A stretch of DNA of 6,549 bases. Origin: a bacterium BMS3Bbin07. GTDB lineage: Bacteria; Nitrospirota; Thermodesulfovibrionia; Thermodesulfovibrionales; JdFR-85. The notes beneath the pieces were generated by a model. It made no database searches. It was not told the DNA's origin and saw only the letters and a program-made list of their open reading frames with translations. Positions 1 through 4,593 of this stretch are shown piece after piece. The position numbers and the translations under genes were made by a program. The stretch is from positions 1-6,549 of the forward strand of contig BDTQ01000236.1 in assembly GCA_002898135.1 (NCBI GenBank). Direction: 5' to 3'. Position 1 is the stretch's first letter; the number at the start of each line of letters is the position of its first letter.

Positions 1-2
1 TG

Positions 3-293
3 TATGCCGGAAGAATCGTGGAGATAGCCCCGGTTGATACACTCTTCCGAAAACCGGCACACCCTTATACCCTGGGTCTGCTTCACTCCCTTCCGGTGGC
101 AAGGAATATTCAGTTAAAGCCGATCCCCGGTTCAGTTCCGGCTCCGGACGAACTGCCGCCGGGCTGCAAGTTCTCAACACGGTGTACATACAGGACTGAG
201 GTATGCGACCTCGAAGAGCCACCACTGCAAAGGATCGAACCGGACCATCTCGTCAGATGCATCAGGGTAGAGGATGTAATCCGGCAGGGTTAA
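3..293 (+). CDS. Peptide/nickel ABC transporter ATP-binding protein, DppD/OppD type (C-terminal part)
   Basis: This is the C-terminal end of a nucleotide-binding subunit of a dipeptide/oligopeptide (or nickel) ABC importer, a cytoplasmic protein that hydrolyses ATP on the inner face of the permease. The reading frame is already open at the window edge (first full codon at 3) and begins with YAGRIVE, the segment that follows the H-loop in this family. The Walker motifs therefore lie upstream of the window. Next come the HPYT motif and the oligopeptide-transporter C-terminal domain, with four cysteines spaced C-x5-C-x6-C-x17-C. That is the pattern reported to bind a 4Fe-4S cluster in DppD-type ATPases. 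The stop codon lies 1 bp before the start of the partner ATPase, so the two form an operon. Substrate specificity (peptide versus nickel) cannot be told from this fragment. Confidence 0.93.
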   Translation, partial: YAGRIVEIAPVDTLFRKPAHPYTLGLLHSLPVARNIQLKPIPGSVPAPDELPPGCKFSTRCTYRTEVCDLEEPPLQRIEPDHLVRCIRVEDVIRQG

Positions 294-294
294 T

Positions 295-1269
295 ATGGAG
301 ATACTAAGGACAGAAAACCTCAGGAAATACTACGAAATCAAGGCTGGCATCTTTGCCAAGACAAAGACATTAAAAGCCCTGGACGGTGTGAGCATATCTG
401 TTGATTCGGACAGGGTATTTGCCATTGTTGGTGAAAGCGGATGTGGGAAATCAACATTTGCAAGACTCATACTGCAACTGGTCAGGCCCACTGAGGGGAG
501 TGTCTTCTTCAAGGGCAACAATATCCATAACGCCGGTGTCAGGGAACTGAAAAACTTCAGGAGGGCGGTCCAGGTGATATTTCAGGACCCCTTTGCGTCA
601 CTGAATCCAAGGATGAAGATATTCTCCATCCTCTCCGAACCCTTGATAATCCATAATATCGGGCGCAAAAAAGAACTTAGGGACCGGATTGCAGGGCTTC
701 TTGAAACTGTTGGACTAAAACCCGAACACATGAACCGTTATCCCCATGAATTCAGCGGGGGACAGAGGCAGAGGGTCTGCATAGCACGCGCACTGGCCCT
801 GTCACCTGAGCTCATTGTGGCAGATGAGCCCCTGTCATCCCTTGATGTCTCCATACAGGCCCAGATAATCAACCTGCTCGGAGACCTCAAAAAGGAGAAA
901 AAACTATCATTTATATTCATCAGTCACGACCTGAACGTGGTTTATTACTTTGCCGACGTGGTGGCAGTCATGTACCTGGGAAAAATCGTTGAAGAAGCAG
1001 ATGCCGAAACGATATTTCAGGACCCGCAGCACCCTTACACCGAGATGCTCCTGAATGCCATACCCAGGGTAAGGGTTACACAGCAGGAGATAACGGAAAA
1101 GAGGCAGGACAAATTCGTGAAAGCCTGTAACAGCATTCCGGAAATGGCCGAATTACCTTCAGGCTGCCTCTTCTACCCAAGATGTCCGAAGAAAATATCA
1201 ATATGCAGCAGGGAGACTCCGGAACTGAGAGATACGGGAGACAGAAAAATCGCCTGTCACTTATGTTGA
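295..1269 (+). CDS. Peptide/nickel ABC transporter ATP-binding protein, DppF/OppF type
   Basis: This is the complete second ATPase subunit of the importer (324 residues, normal for DppF/OppF). Visible motifs in order are Walker A GESGCGKST (46-54), Q-loop Q97 in IFQDPFASLNP, signature SGGQR (154-158), Walker B LIVADEP (173-179), D-loop SSLD (181-184) and H-loop His211 in ISHD. The HPYT motif (247-250) and a C-terminal domain with cysteines at 291, 297, 304 and 321 (C-x5-C-x6-C-x16-C) follow, with an extra terminal Cys324. The four-cysteine spacing nearly matches that of the upstream partner, suggesting a 4Fe-4S cluster in both subunits (inference from the family). The start at 295 follows the upstream stop by 1 bp, and a weak AGGG lies about 5 nt before it, so translational coupling is likely. 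The N-terminus (MEILRTENLRKYY) fits the usual start of the family. The closest family role is dipeptide/oligopeptide uptake; nickel transport is an alternative. Confidence 0.94.
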   Translation: MEILRTENLRKYYEIKAGIFAKTKTLKALDGVSISVDSDRVFAIVGESGCGKSTFARLILQLVRPTEGSVFFKGNNIHNAGVRELKNFRRAVQVIFQDPFASLNPRMKIFSILSEPLIIHNIGRKKELRDRIAGLLETVGLKPEHMNRYPHEFSGGQRQRVCIARALALSPELIVADEPLSSLDVSIQAQIINLLGDLKKEKKLSFIFISHDLNVVYYFADVVAVMYLGKIVEEADAETIFQDPQHPYTEMLLNAIPRVRVTQQEITEKRQDKFVKACNSIPEMAELPSGCLFYPRCPKKISICSRETPELRDTGDRKIACHLC

Positions 1270-1283
1270 TTTGCGGGTTAATA

Positions 1284-1354
1284 ACCACAGAGACACAGAG
1301 ACACTGAGGCACGGAAACGGATATTTTCTCTCTGTGTCTCTTTGCCTCAGTGGT
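1284..1354. repeat. Long imperfect inverted repeat of the 'accacagagacacagag' type
   Basis: Positions 1284-1309 pair with 1329-1354 over 26 positions with four mismatches and one G-U, leaving a 19-nt loop. The left arm is built from short tandem CAGAGACA-like units. A second perfect pairing is possible inside it: CACTGAGGCA (1302-1311) with TGCCTCAGTG (1343-1352). Strings like this recur in many environmental bacterial genomes as dispersed intergenic repeats. That is recalled knowledge, and only one copy is in this window. It lies 14 bp after the dppF-type stop and could also act as a transcript-end hairpin. Confidence 0.75.
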
Positions 1355-1389
1355 TTAATTTTAGTTGTTTTCAATGACTGAGGCTTTTT
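1344..1389 (+). terminator. Possible rho-independent terminator after the ABC transporter genes
   Basis: GCCTCAGT (1344-1351) is perfectly complementary to ACTGAGGC (1377-1384), and the stem is followed at once by TTTTT (1385-1389). The loop of 25 nt is long for a terminator. The left arm of this stem is also the right arm of the larger inverted repeat at 1284-1354, so the two folds exclude each other. It lies between the ABC operon and the next gene, where a terminator is expected. Confidence 0.4.
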
Positions 1390-1404
1390 ATTGCTGAAGC
1401 CGGG

Positions 1405-1410
1405 TATAAT
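1405..1410 (+). promoter_or_regulatory. Consensus -10 hexamer directly before the SspB-like gene
   Basis: A perfect TATAAT lies with its last base 5 nt before the ATG at 1416. No convincing -35 hexamer sits 16-18 bp upstream. If used, transcription would start at or next to the start codon and give a leaderless mRNA. This agrees with the absence of a Shine-Dalgarno sequence before this gene. Confidence 0.35.
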
Positions 1411-1415
1411 AAATA

Positions 1416-1832
1416 ATGAAAAACAGAGAAGAAACAGACATCAGACTGAATGAATTGAAGAGACATATCTTCTATGAGCTCCTTGACCTTACCGGAAGGG
1501 TCTTTGTTGTTGTCAGGAATGCTGAAAATGTGGTTATCGGCAACAGGGGCTTTCTCCCTGAAGAGGAGGAAAAGGGGCTTATCCTGGTCTTCAACAGGGG
1601 AATGAAATTTACGTGGGATGACTATGGCATTGATGCCAGGCTCGTCTTTGGAACAAACCCCCAGCACTGTATTGTCCCGGCAGAACATATAATGGGGGTC
1701 TATTGTCCTGAGCTGAACACGCAGTTTCTGTCTCTGACGGATGCAGGGACGGAAACCGCCACCGAATCAACAACCGTGGAGGAAAAGCCGTCAAAAGTTG
1801 TTAAGGTTGACTTCCGGAAGAAAAAGGCATGA
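1416..1832 (+). CDS. SspB-like ClpXP adaptor candidate
   Basis: This is a 138-residue soluble protein resembling stringent starvation protein B, which tethers substrates such as ssrA-tagged proteins to the ClpXP protease. The N-terminal helix (about 11-26) is followed by beta-rich segments. The stretch GLILVFNRG...ARLVFGTNPQHCIVPAEHI (54-92) matches the SspB core pattern, in which a hydrophobic strand is followed by FGG-P-x-x-x-x-VP and an isoleucine/alanine helix. After a flexible Thr/Glu-rich linker (about 107-126) the protein ends in KVVKVDFRKKKA. This resembles the short C-terminal ClpX-binding peptide of known SspB proteins (E. coli has LRVVK). An in-frame TAA at 1410-1412 rules out an earlier start, and the next Met is residue 63, so the ATG at 1416 is the likely start although no Shine-Dalgarno precedes it. 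Similarity to characterised SspB is remote, so the role is an inference. It converges with the gene at 1881-2333. Confidence 0.65.
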   Translation: MKNREETDIRLNELKRHIFYELLDLTGRVFVVVRNAENVVIGNRGFLPEEEEKGLILVFNRGMKFTWDDYGIDARLVFGTNPQHCIVPAEHIMGVYCPELNTQFLSLTDAGTETATESTTVEEKPSKVVKVDFRKKKA

Positions 1833-1912
1833 AAACAGCATCAAAACAATACTTCCTGGGCAACGGATGTGCCGTGTCACTCAGAAGAAATAGCGTTGAT
1901 GTGTTGACCTGA
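1829..1912 (+). other. Very short open frame overlapping the SspB-like stop (doubtful)
   Basis: An ATG overlaps the preceding stop as ATGA and opens a 27-codon frame (MKTASKQYFLGNGCAVSLRR then seven more residues), ending in TGA at 1910-1912. It runs into the last codons of the convergent gene. It could be the surviving 5' end of a downstream gene cut off by rearrangement, a small leader-like peptide, or chance. Nothing in the sequence decides between these. Confidence 0.15.
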
Positions 1913-2333
1913 GTATAAAGTTCCAGAGAGAATATTCCATTGAGATAAGACCGCAAACGGGAATCCTGTAATTACCCACAATCCTGTAAAACATCTTTGC
2001 AGCGCCTGAATAAAAACTCAGGCTCAGCAAACGCCTTTTAAAGGCTTCGGGACAGAAGCTCTGATAGAAGAGTATCTTGTCCGCCGCCTTTTTGTACGCA
2101 TTAATAGATACCTGAGTCTTTTCAGCTTCTTCTTTCAGGACGTCTATAACCCTGACAAGGTCTCCGGAGTCATCAAAGTATGTCTTAGGGTCAACAAAAC
2201 CGGTCAGCATCTTTGAAAGGTACTCTATCTGCAAAAACTTTTCCCTTGTATCAACACTGGCCTCCTCGCAGACCTTTACGATGTAATACCTGAAAAACCT
2301 TTCCGGGTCTATCCTTTCCGTAACCTGTTTCAT
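1881..2333 (-). CDS. Conserved-looking hypothetical protein, helical, function unknown
   Basis: This is a 150-residue soluble protein that I do not recognise. It has no signal peptide, no clear transmembrane segment and no known catalytic motif. The first 90 residues are rich in charged and hydrophobic residues arranged as likely alpha-helices. The C-terminal third is aromatic-rich, with five Tyr, five Phe and one Trp in residues 108-150 and an ending QRYFF. Cysteines occur at 22, 94 and 127 without a metal-site spacing. The start is well supported: AGAGGAGGTC lies 4 nt before the ATG at 2333, the best Shine-Dalgarno in this half of the window. It is transcribed alone, away from the tRNA cluster and towards the SspB-like gene, with 48 bp between the two stops. 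Confidence 0.75.
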   Translation of the reverse strand: MKQVTERIDPERFFRYYIVKVCEEASVDTREKFLQIEYLSKMLTGFVDPKTYFDDSGDLVRVIDVLKEEAEKTQVSINAYKKAADKILFYQSFCPEAFKRRLLSLSFYSGAAKMFYRIVGNYRIPVCGLISMEYSLWNFILRSTHQRYFF

Positions 2334-2336
2334 TTT

Positions 2337-2346
2337 GACCTCCTCT
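2337..2346 (-). promoter_or_regulatory. Strong Shine-Dalgarno for the hypothetical gene 2333-1881
   Basis: Read on the minus strand this is AGAGGAGGTC followed by AAA and ATG (the purine core is 4 nt from the ATG). It is close to a full match to the 16S anti-Shine-Dalgarno. It fixes the start codon and is the main reason to accept this unrecognised gene as real. Confidence 0.8.
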
Positions 2347-2392
2347 GATACTATATCGGAAGTTACAGGAGATTTCTTTAATCCTTAATTTT

Positions 2393-2398
2393 ATTATA
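2393..2398 (-). promoter_or_regulatory. Possible -10 hexamer for the hypothetical gene
   Basis: A perfect TATAAT on the minus strand lies about 60 bp upstream of the ATG at 2333, in an AT-rich stretch between two divergent units. No good -35 sequence is seen at the normal distance, so this is only a partial promoter match. Confidence 0.35.
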
Positions 2399-2440
2399 CA
2401 AAATTCCGGAGGACGTTTCTACTGACTCCATGATTATAAT

Positions 2441-2470
2441 TTGACATTTTATGGCTTTTTTTAGTAGGCT
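2441..2470 (+). promoter_or_regulatory. Likely sigma-70 promoter of the tRNA cluster
   Basis: A perfect TTGACA (2441-2446) is followed after 18 bp by TAGGCT (2465-2470), which keeps the three most conserved -10 bases. Transcription would begin near 2477, just before the first base of tRNA-Pro at 2479. The spacer holds a T7 tract. The -10 is weak, so the assignment rests mainly on the -35 and the position. Confidence 0.45.
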
Positions 2471-2478
2471 TACATGTT

Positions 2479-2556
2479 CGGGGCGTAGCGCAGCCTGGTT
2501 AGCGCACCTGCCTTGGGAGCAGGGGGTCGGTGGTTCGAATCCACTCGCCCCGACCA
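2479..2556 (+). tRNA. tRNA-Pro (anticodon UGG)
   Basis: Acceptor stem CGGGGCG (2479-2485) pairs with CGCCCCG, followed by A73 and an encoded CCA ending at 2556. The anticodon stem CCTGC/GCAGG (2507-2511, 2519-2523) encloses the loop CTTGGGA, giving anticodon TGG at 2514-2516. The T-loop TTCGAAT is canonical. It is the first of three tRNA genes on this strand. The combination Pro(UGG), Arg and His recalls the argX-hisR-leuT-proM cluster of enterics in another order. Confidence 0.97.
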
Positions 2557-2654
2557 TTTTGAATTGTAAGATTGAAGTTATGTTAAACGTGGGCACAAAG
2601 GTTTTTATGTCATTATGACCTGAAAACACCCGGGGCATTCAAAAAGCAATGGGA

Positions 2655-2691
2655 AGACCGGATTCCGGCTTAAGGACTGCCGGAATGACAG
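2655..2691. repeat. Short palindromic repeat inside the tRNA cluster
   Basis: ATTCCGGC (2662-2669) pairs perfectly with GCCGGAAT (2679-2686) across a 9-nt loop (TTAAGGACT), flanked by GACCGG and GACAG. The layout GATTCC(G/C)GC...G(C/G)GGAATGACA is typical of a widespread dispersed intergenic palindrome in bacteria (recalled knowledge). It lies in the 150-bp spacer between tRNA-Pro and tRNA-Arg. I see nothing else in that spacer. Confidence 0.7.
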
Positions 2692-2706
2692 ATAGAAAAT
2701 CAAAAT

Positions 2707-2783
2707 GCGCCTGTAGCTCAGCAGGAAAGAGCAACTGACTTCTAATCAGTGGGTCGGGGGTTCAAATCCTCCCAGGCGCACCA
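2707..2783 (+). tRNA. tRNA-Arg (anticodon UCU)
   Basis: Acceptor GCGCCTG (2707-2713) pairs with CAGGCGC (2773-2779), then A73 and encoded CCA end at 2783. The anticodon stem ACTGA/TCAGT (2734-2738, 2746-2750) carries loop CTTCTAA with anticodon TCT at 2741-2743. The T-stem GGGGG/CCTCC contains one G-U pair. The tRNA reads AGA/AGG, which are very common arginine codons in the neighbouring genes (AGG in particular). Confidence 0.97.
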
Positions 2784-2857
2784 CTATTAGCAAAATACAG
2801 GCTGCTTCTGATAAAATATAGTTAAACCTGATCTGAGAGTAATGGCCGTTTTATTAT

Positions 2858-2934
2858 GGTGAGCGTAGCTCAATGGTTAGAGCACTGGACTGTGGCTCCA
2901 GCGGTTGTGGGTTCGAGTCCCATCGTTCACCCCA
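2858..2934 (+). tRNA. tRNA-His (anticodon GUG)
   Basis: Acceptor GTGAGCG (2859-2865) pairs with CGTTCAC (2924-2930, one G-U). The histidine identity pair is encoded: G-1 at 2858 faces C73 at 2931, followed by CCA to 2934. The anticodon stem CTGGA/TCCAG (2885-2889, 2897-2901) encloses CTGTGGC, giving GTG at 2892-2894. It ends 65 bp before the mnmE start and could share a transcript with it. Confidence 0.97.
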
Positions 2935-2999
2935 TCATTTTATCCATTTCCCGACACGGTTGCTGAAAACAGTTAACAAATCCCCGGAACTCTCCATAT

Positions 3000-4373
3000 A
3001 TGAACCTTGAAGATACCATAGTCGCCATCTCCACCCCTTCAGGTGAGGGCGGGATAGGTATAATCAGATTAAGCGGAAAAGATGCAATAAATATTGCCTC
3101 AAGGATATTCTGCTCACCCAATGGAAAATCGCCCGCAAAAACCCGCTCCCACACCATACTTTACGGGTATATCACCAATCCTGAAAACATCACCCCCGTC
3201 GATGAAGTGCTGCTATCCGTTATGAGGGCACCACATTCCTATACCAGGGAAGATGTAGTGGAGATTAACTGCCATGGGGGGATGCTACCCCTGAGAAAGG
3301 TTCTTGAACTAACTGCAAAAGAGGGGGCAAGGCTTGCAGAGCCGGGAGAGTTCACATTCAGGGCCTTTATGAACGGCAGAATAGACCTCTCCCAGGCAGA
3401 GGCAACAATCGACCTGATAAGGGCAAAGACAGACAAGAGCAGGAGACTCGCCATTGAGCAACTCTCCGGGACACTCTCTGAAAAGATAACCTCCGTGAAA
3501 AACACCCTTGTGGATATCTGTGCACATATTGAGGCATATATTGATTTCCCGGAAGAGGAGCTGGACCTGCAGACCAGGGCTGACCTGAGCAGGAAAACAG
3601 ATGAGGTCATCCTGCAACTCCGGAAACTCTCTTCAACATACGATGAAGCCCGGTTCTTCCGTGAGGGCCTGTCTGTGGCGATTATCGGAAAGCCGAACGT
3701 CGGAAAATCCTCCCTCCTGAATGCCCTCATTGAACGGGAGAGGGCAATTGTAACGGAACTTCCCGGCACAACAAGGGATGTCATCGAGGAGTGCCTGAAC
3801 ATAAACGGTCTGCCCTTGCGGATAATGGATACAGCAGGCATCAGGGAGACCCACAACCTTGCTGAAAGCGAAGGGGTCAGAAGGAGCCTCATGGCAATTG
3901 ACGGTGCGGATTTAGTGCTGGCAATGTTTGATATAAGCCACCCGTTGAAAGATGAAGACTTCAGTATTATTGAAAAGATACGGGACAGAAAAAGCATTAT
4001 AGTCCTTAACAAGGCAGACCTGCCCCATTCAGTCGAGGAAGAACTTATTCCCGAGGACCTTCCCAGGGTCAGGATATCGGCCAAAACAGGGCAGGGCATA
4101 GACTCACTGAAGAAAGAGATAGAGGCTCAGATATTTAAAAGCGGGACATCTTCTGATGGAGTCATGATAACAAACCTGAGGCACAAACTGGCCCTTGACC
4201 AGGCAACCGAATCACTGTCAAGGGCATCAGAGGCCATCAAAAACAGAATGCCCTATGAGATAACGGCCTTTGAACTGAGAGACGGCCTTGACAGGCTGGG
4301 AGAGATTGCTGGCGAGACTACAACAGAGGATATCCTGAACAGGATATTCAGTCAGTTCTGTATCGGCAAATGA
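3000..4373 (+). CDS. mnmE: tRNA modification GTPase MnmE (TrmE)
   Basis: MnmE works with MnmG (GidA) in the cytoplasm to add an aminomethyl or carboxymethylaminomethyl group to C5 of wobble uridine in tRNAs reading NNA/NNG codons. The 457-residue protein has the usual length and order. A folate-binding-type N-terminal domain (DTIVAISTPSGEGGIGIIRLSG, cut here to its key part near residues 5-26) is followed by a helical domain. The inserted G domain carries G1 GKPNVGKS (230-237), G2 GTT (256-258), G3 DTAG (277-280), G4 NKAD (337-340) and G5 SAK (360-362). The protein ends in the invariant FCIGK with the functional cysteine at 454. The start matches the family N-terminus. Only a weak GGA at 2986-2988 precedes it, so initiation may depend little on a Shine-Dalgarno. 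It follows a tRNA cluster whose Arg(UCU) member is a typical substrate class. Confidence 0.98.
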   Translation: MNLEDTIVAISTPSGEGGIGIIRLSGKDAINIASRIFCSPNGKSPAKTRSHTILYGYITNPENITPVDEVLLSVMRAPHSYTREDVVEINCHGGMLPLRKVLELTAKEGARLAEPGEFTFRAFMNGRIDLSQAEATIDLIRAKTDKSRRLAIEQLSGTLSEKITSVKNTLVDICAHIEAYIDFPEEELDLQTRADLSRKTDEVILQLRKLSSTYDEARFFREGLSVAIIGKPNVGKSSLLNALIERERAIVTELPGTTRDVIEECLNINGLPLRIMDTAGIRETHNLAESEGVRRSLMAIDGADLVLAMFDISHPLKDEDFSIIEKIRDRKSIIVLNKADLPHSVEEELIPEDLPRVRISAKTGQGIDSLKKEIEAQIFKSGTSSDGVMITNLRHKLALDQATESLSRASEAIKNRMPYEITAFELRDGLDRLGEIAGETTTEDILNRIFSQFCIGK

Positions 4374-4585
4374 GCCGGGATATTCACACTTACAGGCACT
4401 GTGCTTGCTGCATCCACAGCATGTACTGGCTCCTTCTCACAGGACTCGTAGGCGTAAACCTGATAGTCTTCAGGACGGGATTTTCTGCCTTATGGCAAAT
4501 ATCCTCTATGCACTCGGCGCACGGCCGGCTGTCAGGAGGTAGGGGCACTCTCCGGAGAGCCCCACCTCCTGACCACAGTCCCTGA
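4370..4585 (+). CDS. Possible small membrane protein overlapping the mnmE stop (doubtful)
   Basis: A 71-codon frame starts inside the mnmE stop (ATGA, 4370-4373), an arrangement that allows coupled re-initiation, but it has no Shine-Dalgarno of its own. Residues 11-14 read CACC. Residues 18-34 (MYWLLLTGLVGVNLIVF) would make one transmembrane helix. The tail from residue 54 to 68 is encoded by the hairpin at 4531-4573, so its Gly/Arg/Pro-rich sequence may simply reflect that structure. Other frames are also open here on both strands, which lowers the weight of this one. I do not recognise a family. If it is not a gene, 4374-4593 is a 220-bp intergenic region with only the hairpin in it. Confidence 0.28.
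   Translation: MSRDIHTYRHCACCIHSMYWLLLTGLVGVNLIVFRTGFSALWQISSMHSAHGRLSGGRGTLRRAPPPDHSP
4531..4573. repeat. Strong GC-rich hairpin between convergent genes
   Basis: GTCAGGAGGT (4531-4540) pairs perfectly with ACCTCCTGAC (4564-4573). After a single bulged A, GGGG (4542-4545) pairs with CCCC (4560-4563). After a CA bulge, CTCT (4548-4551) pairs with AGAG (4556-4559) around a CCGG tetraloop, giving 18 base pairs in 43 nt. Neither strand has a T-tract next to it, so it is not a classic intrinsic terminator. It may still protect or end the convergent transcripts of mnmE and the glycogen-binding protein gene. Confidence 0.7.
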
Positions 4586-4593
4586 AATACAGT

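Noticed and set aside
1285..1340. CRISPR-like short tandem units (CAGAGACA)
   Set aside because: The units are 6-9 nt with no spacers and form an inverted repeat, so this is not a CRISPR array.
1371..1688. 105-codon minus-strand open frame opposite the SspB-like gene
   Set aside because: It is antisense to a frame with a recognisable fold pattern, has no good start signal and runs through the intergenic hairpin region.
2378..2638. Minus-strand open frame containing a GASGFEPPTPCSQGRC-like peptide
   Set aside because: It is the antisense translation of tRNA-Pro, a well-known source of false proteins in databases.
2950..2975. Small hairpin around CTGAAAACAG before mnmE
   Set aside because: Only 3+3 bp with mismatches and no T-tract; within chance expectation.
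3239..4099. 286-codon minus-strand open frame within mnmE
   Set aside because: It lies wholly opposite mnmE, whose domains are all intact. The serine-rich composition is typical of an antisense shadow.
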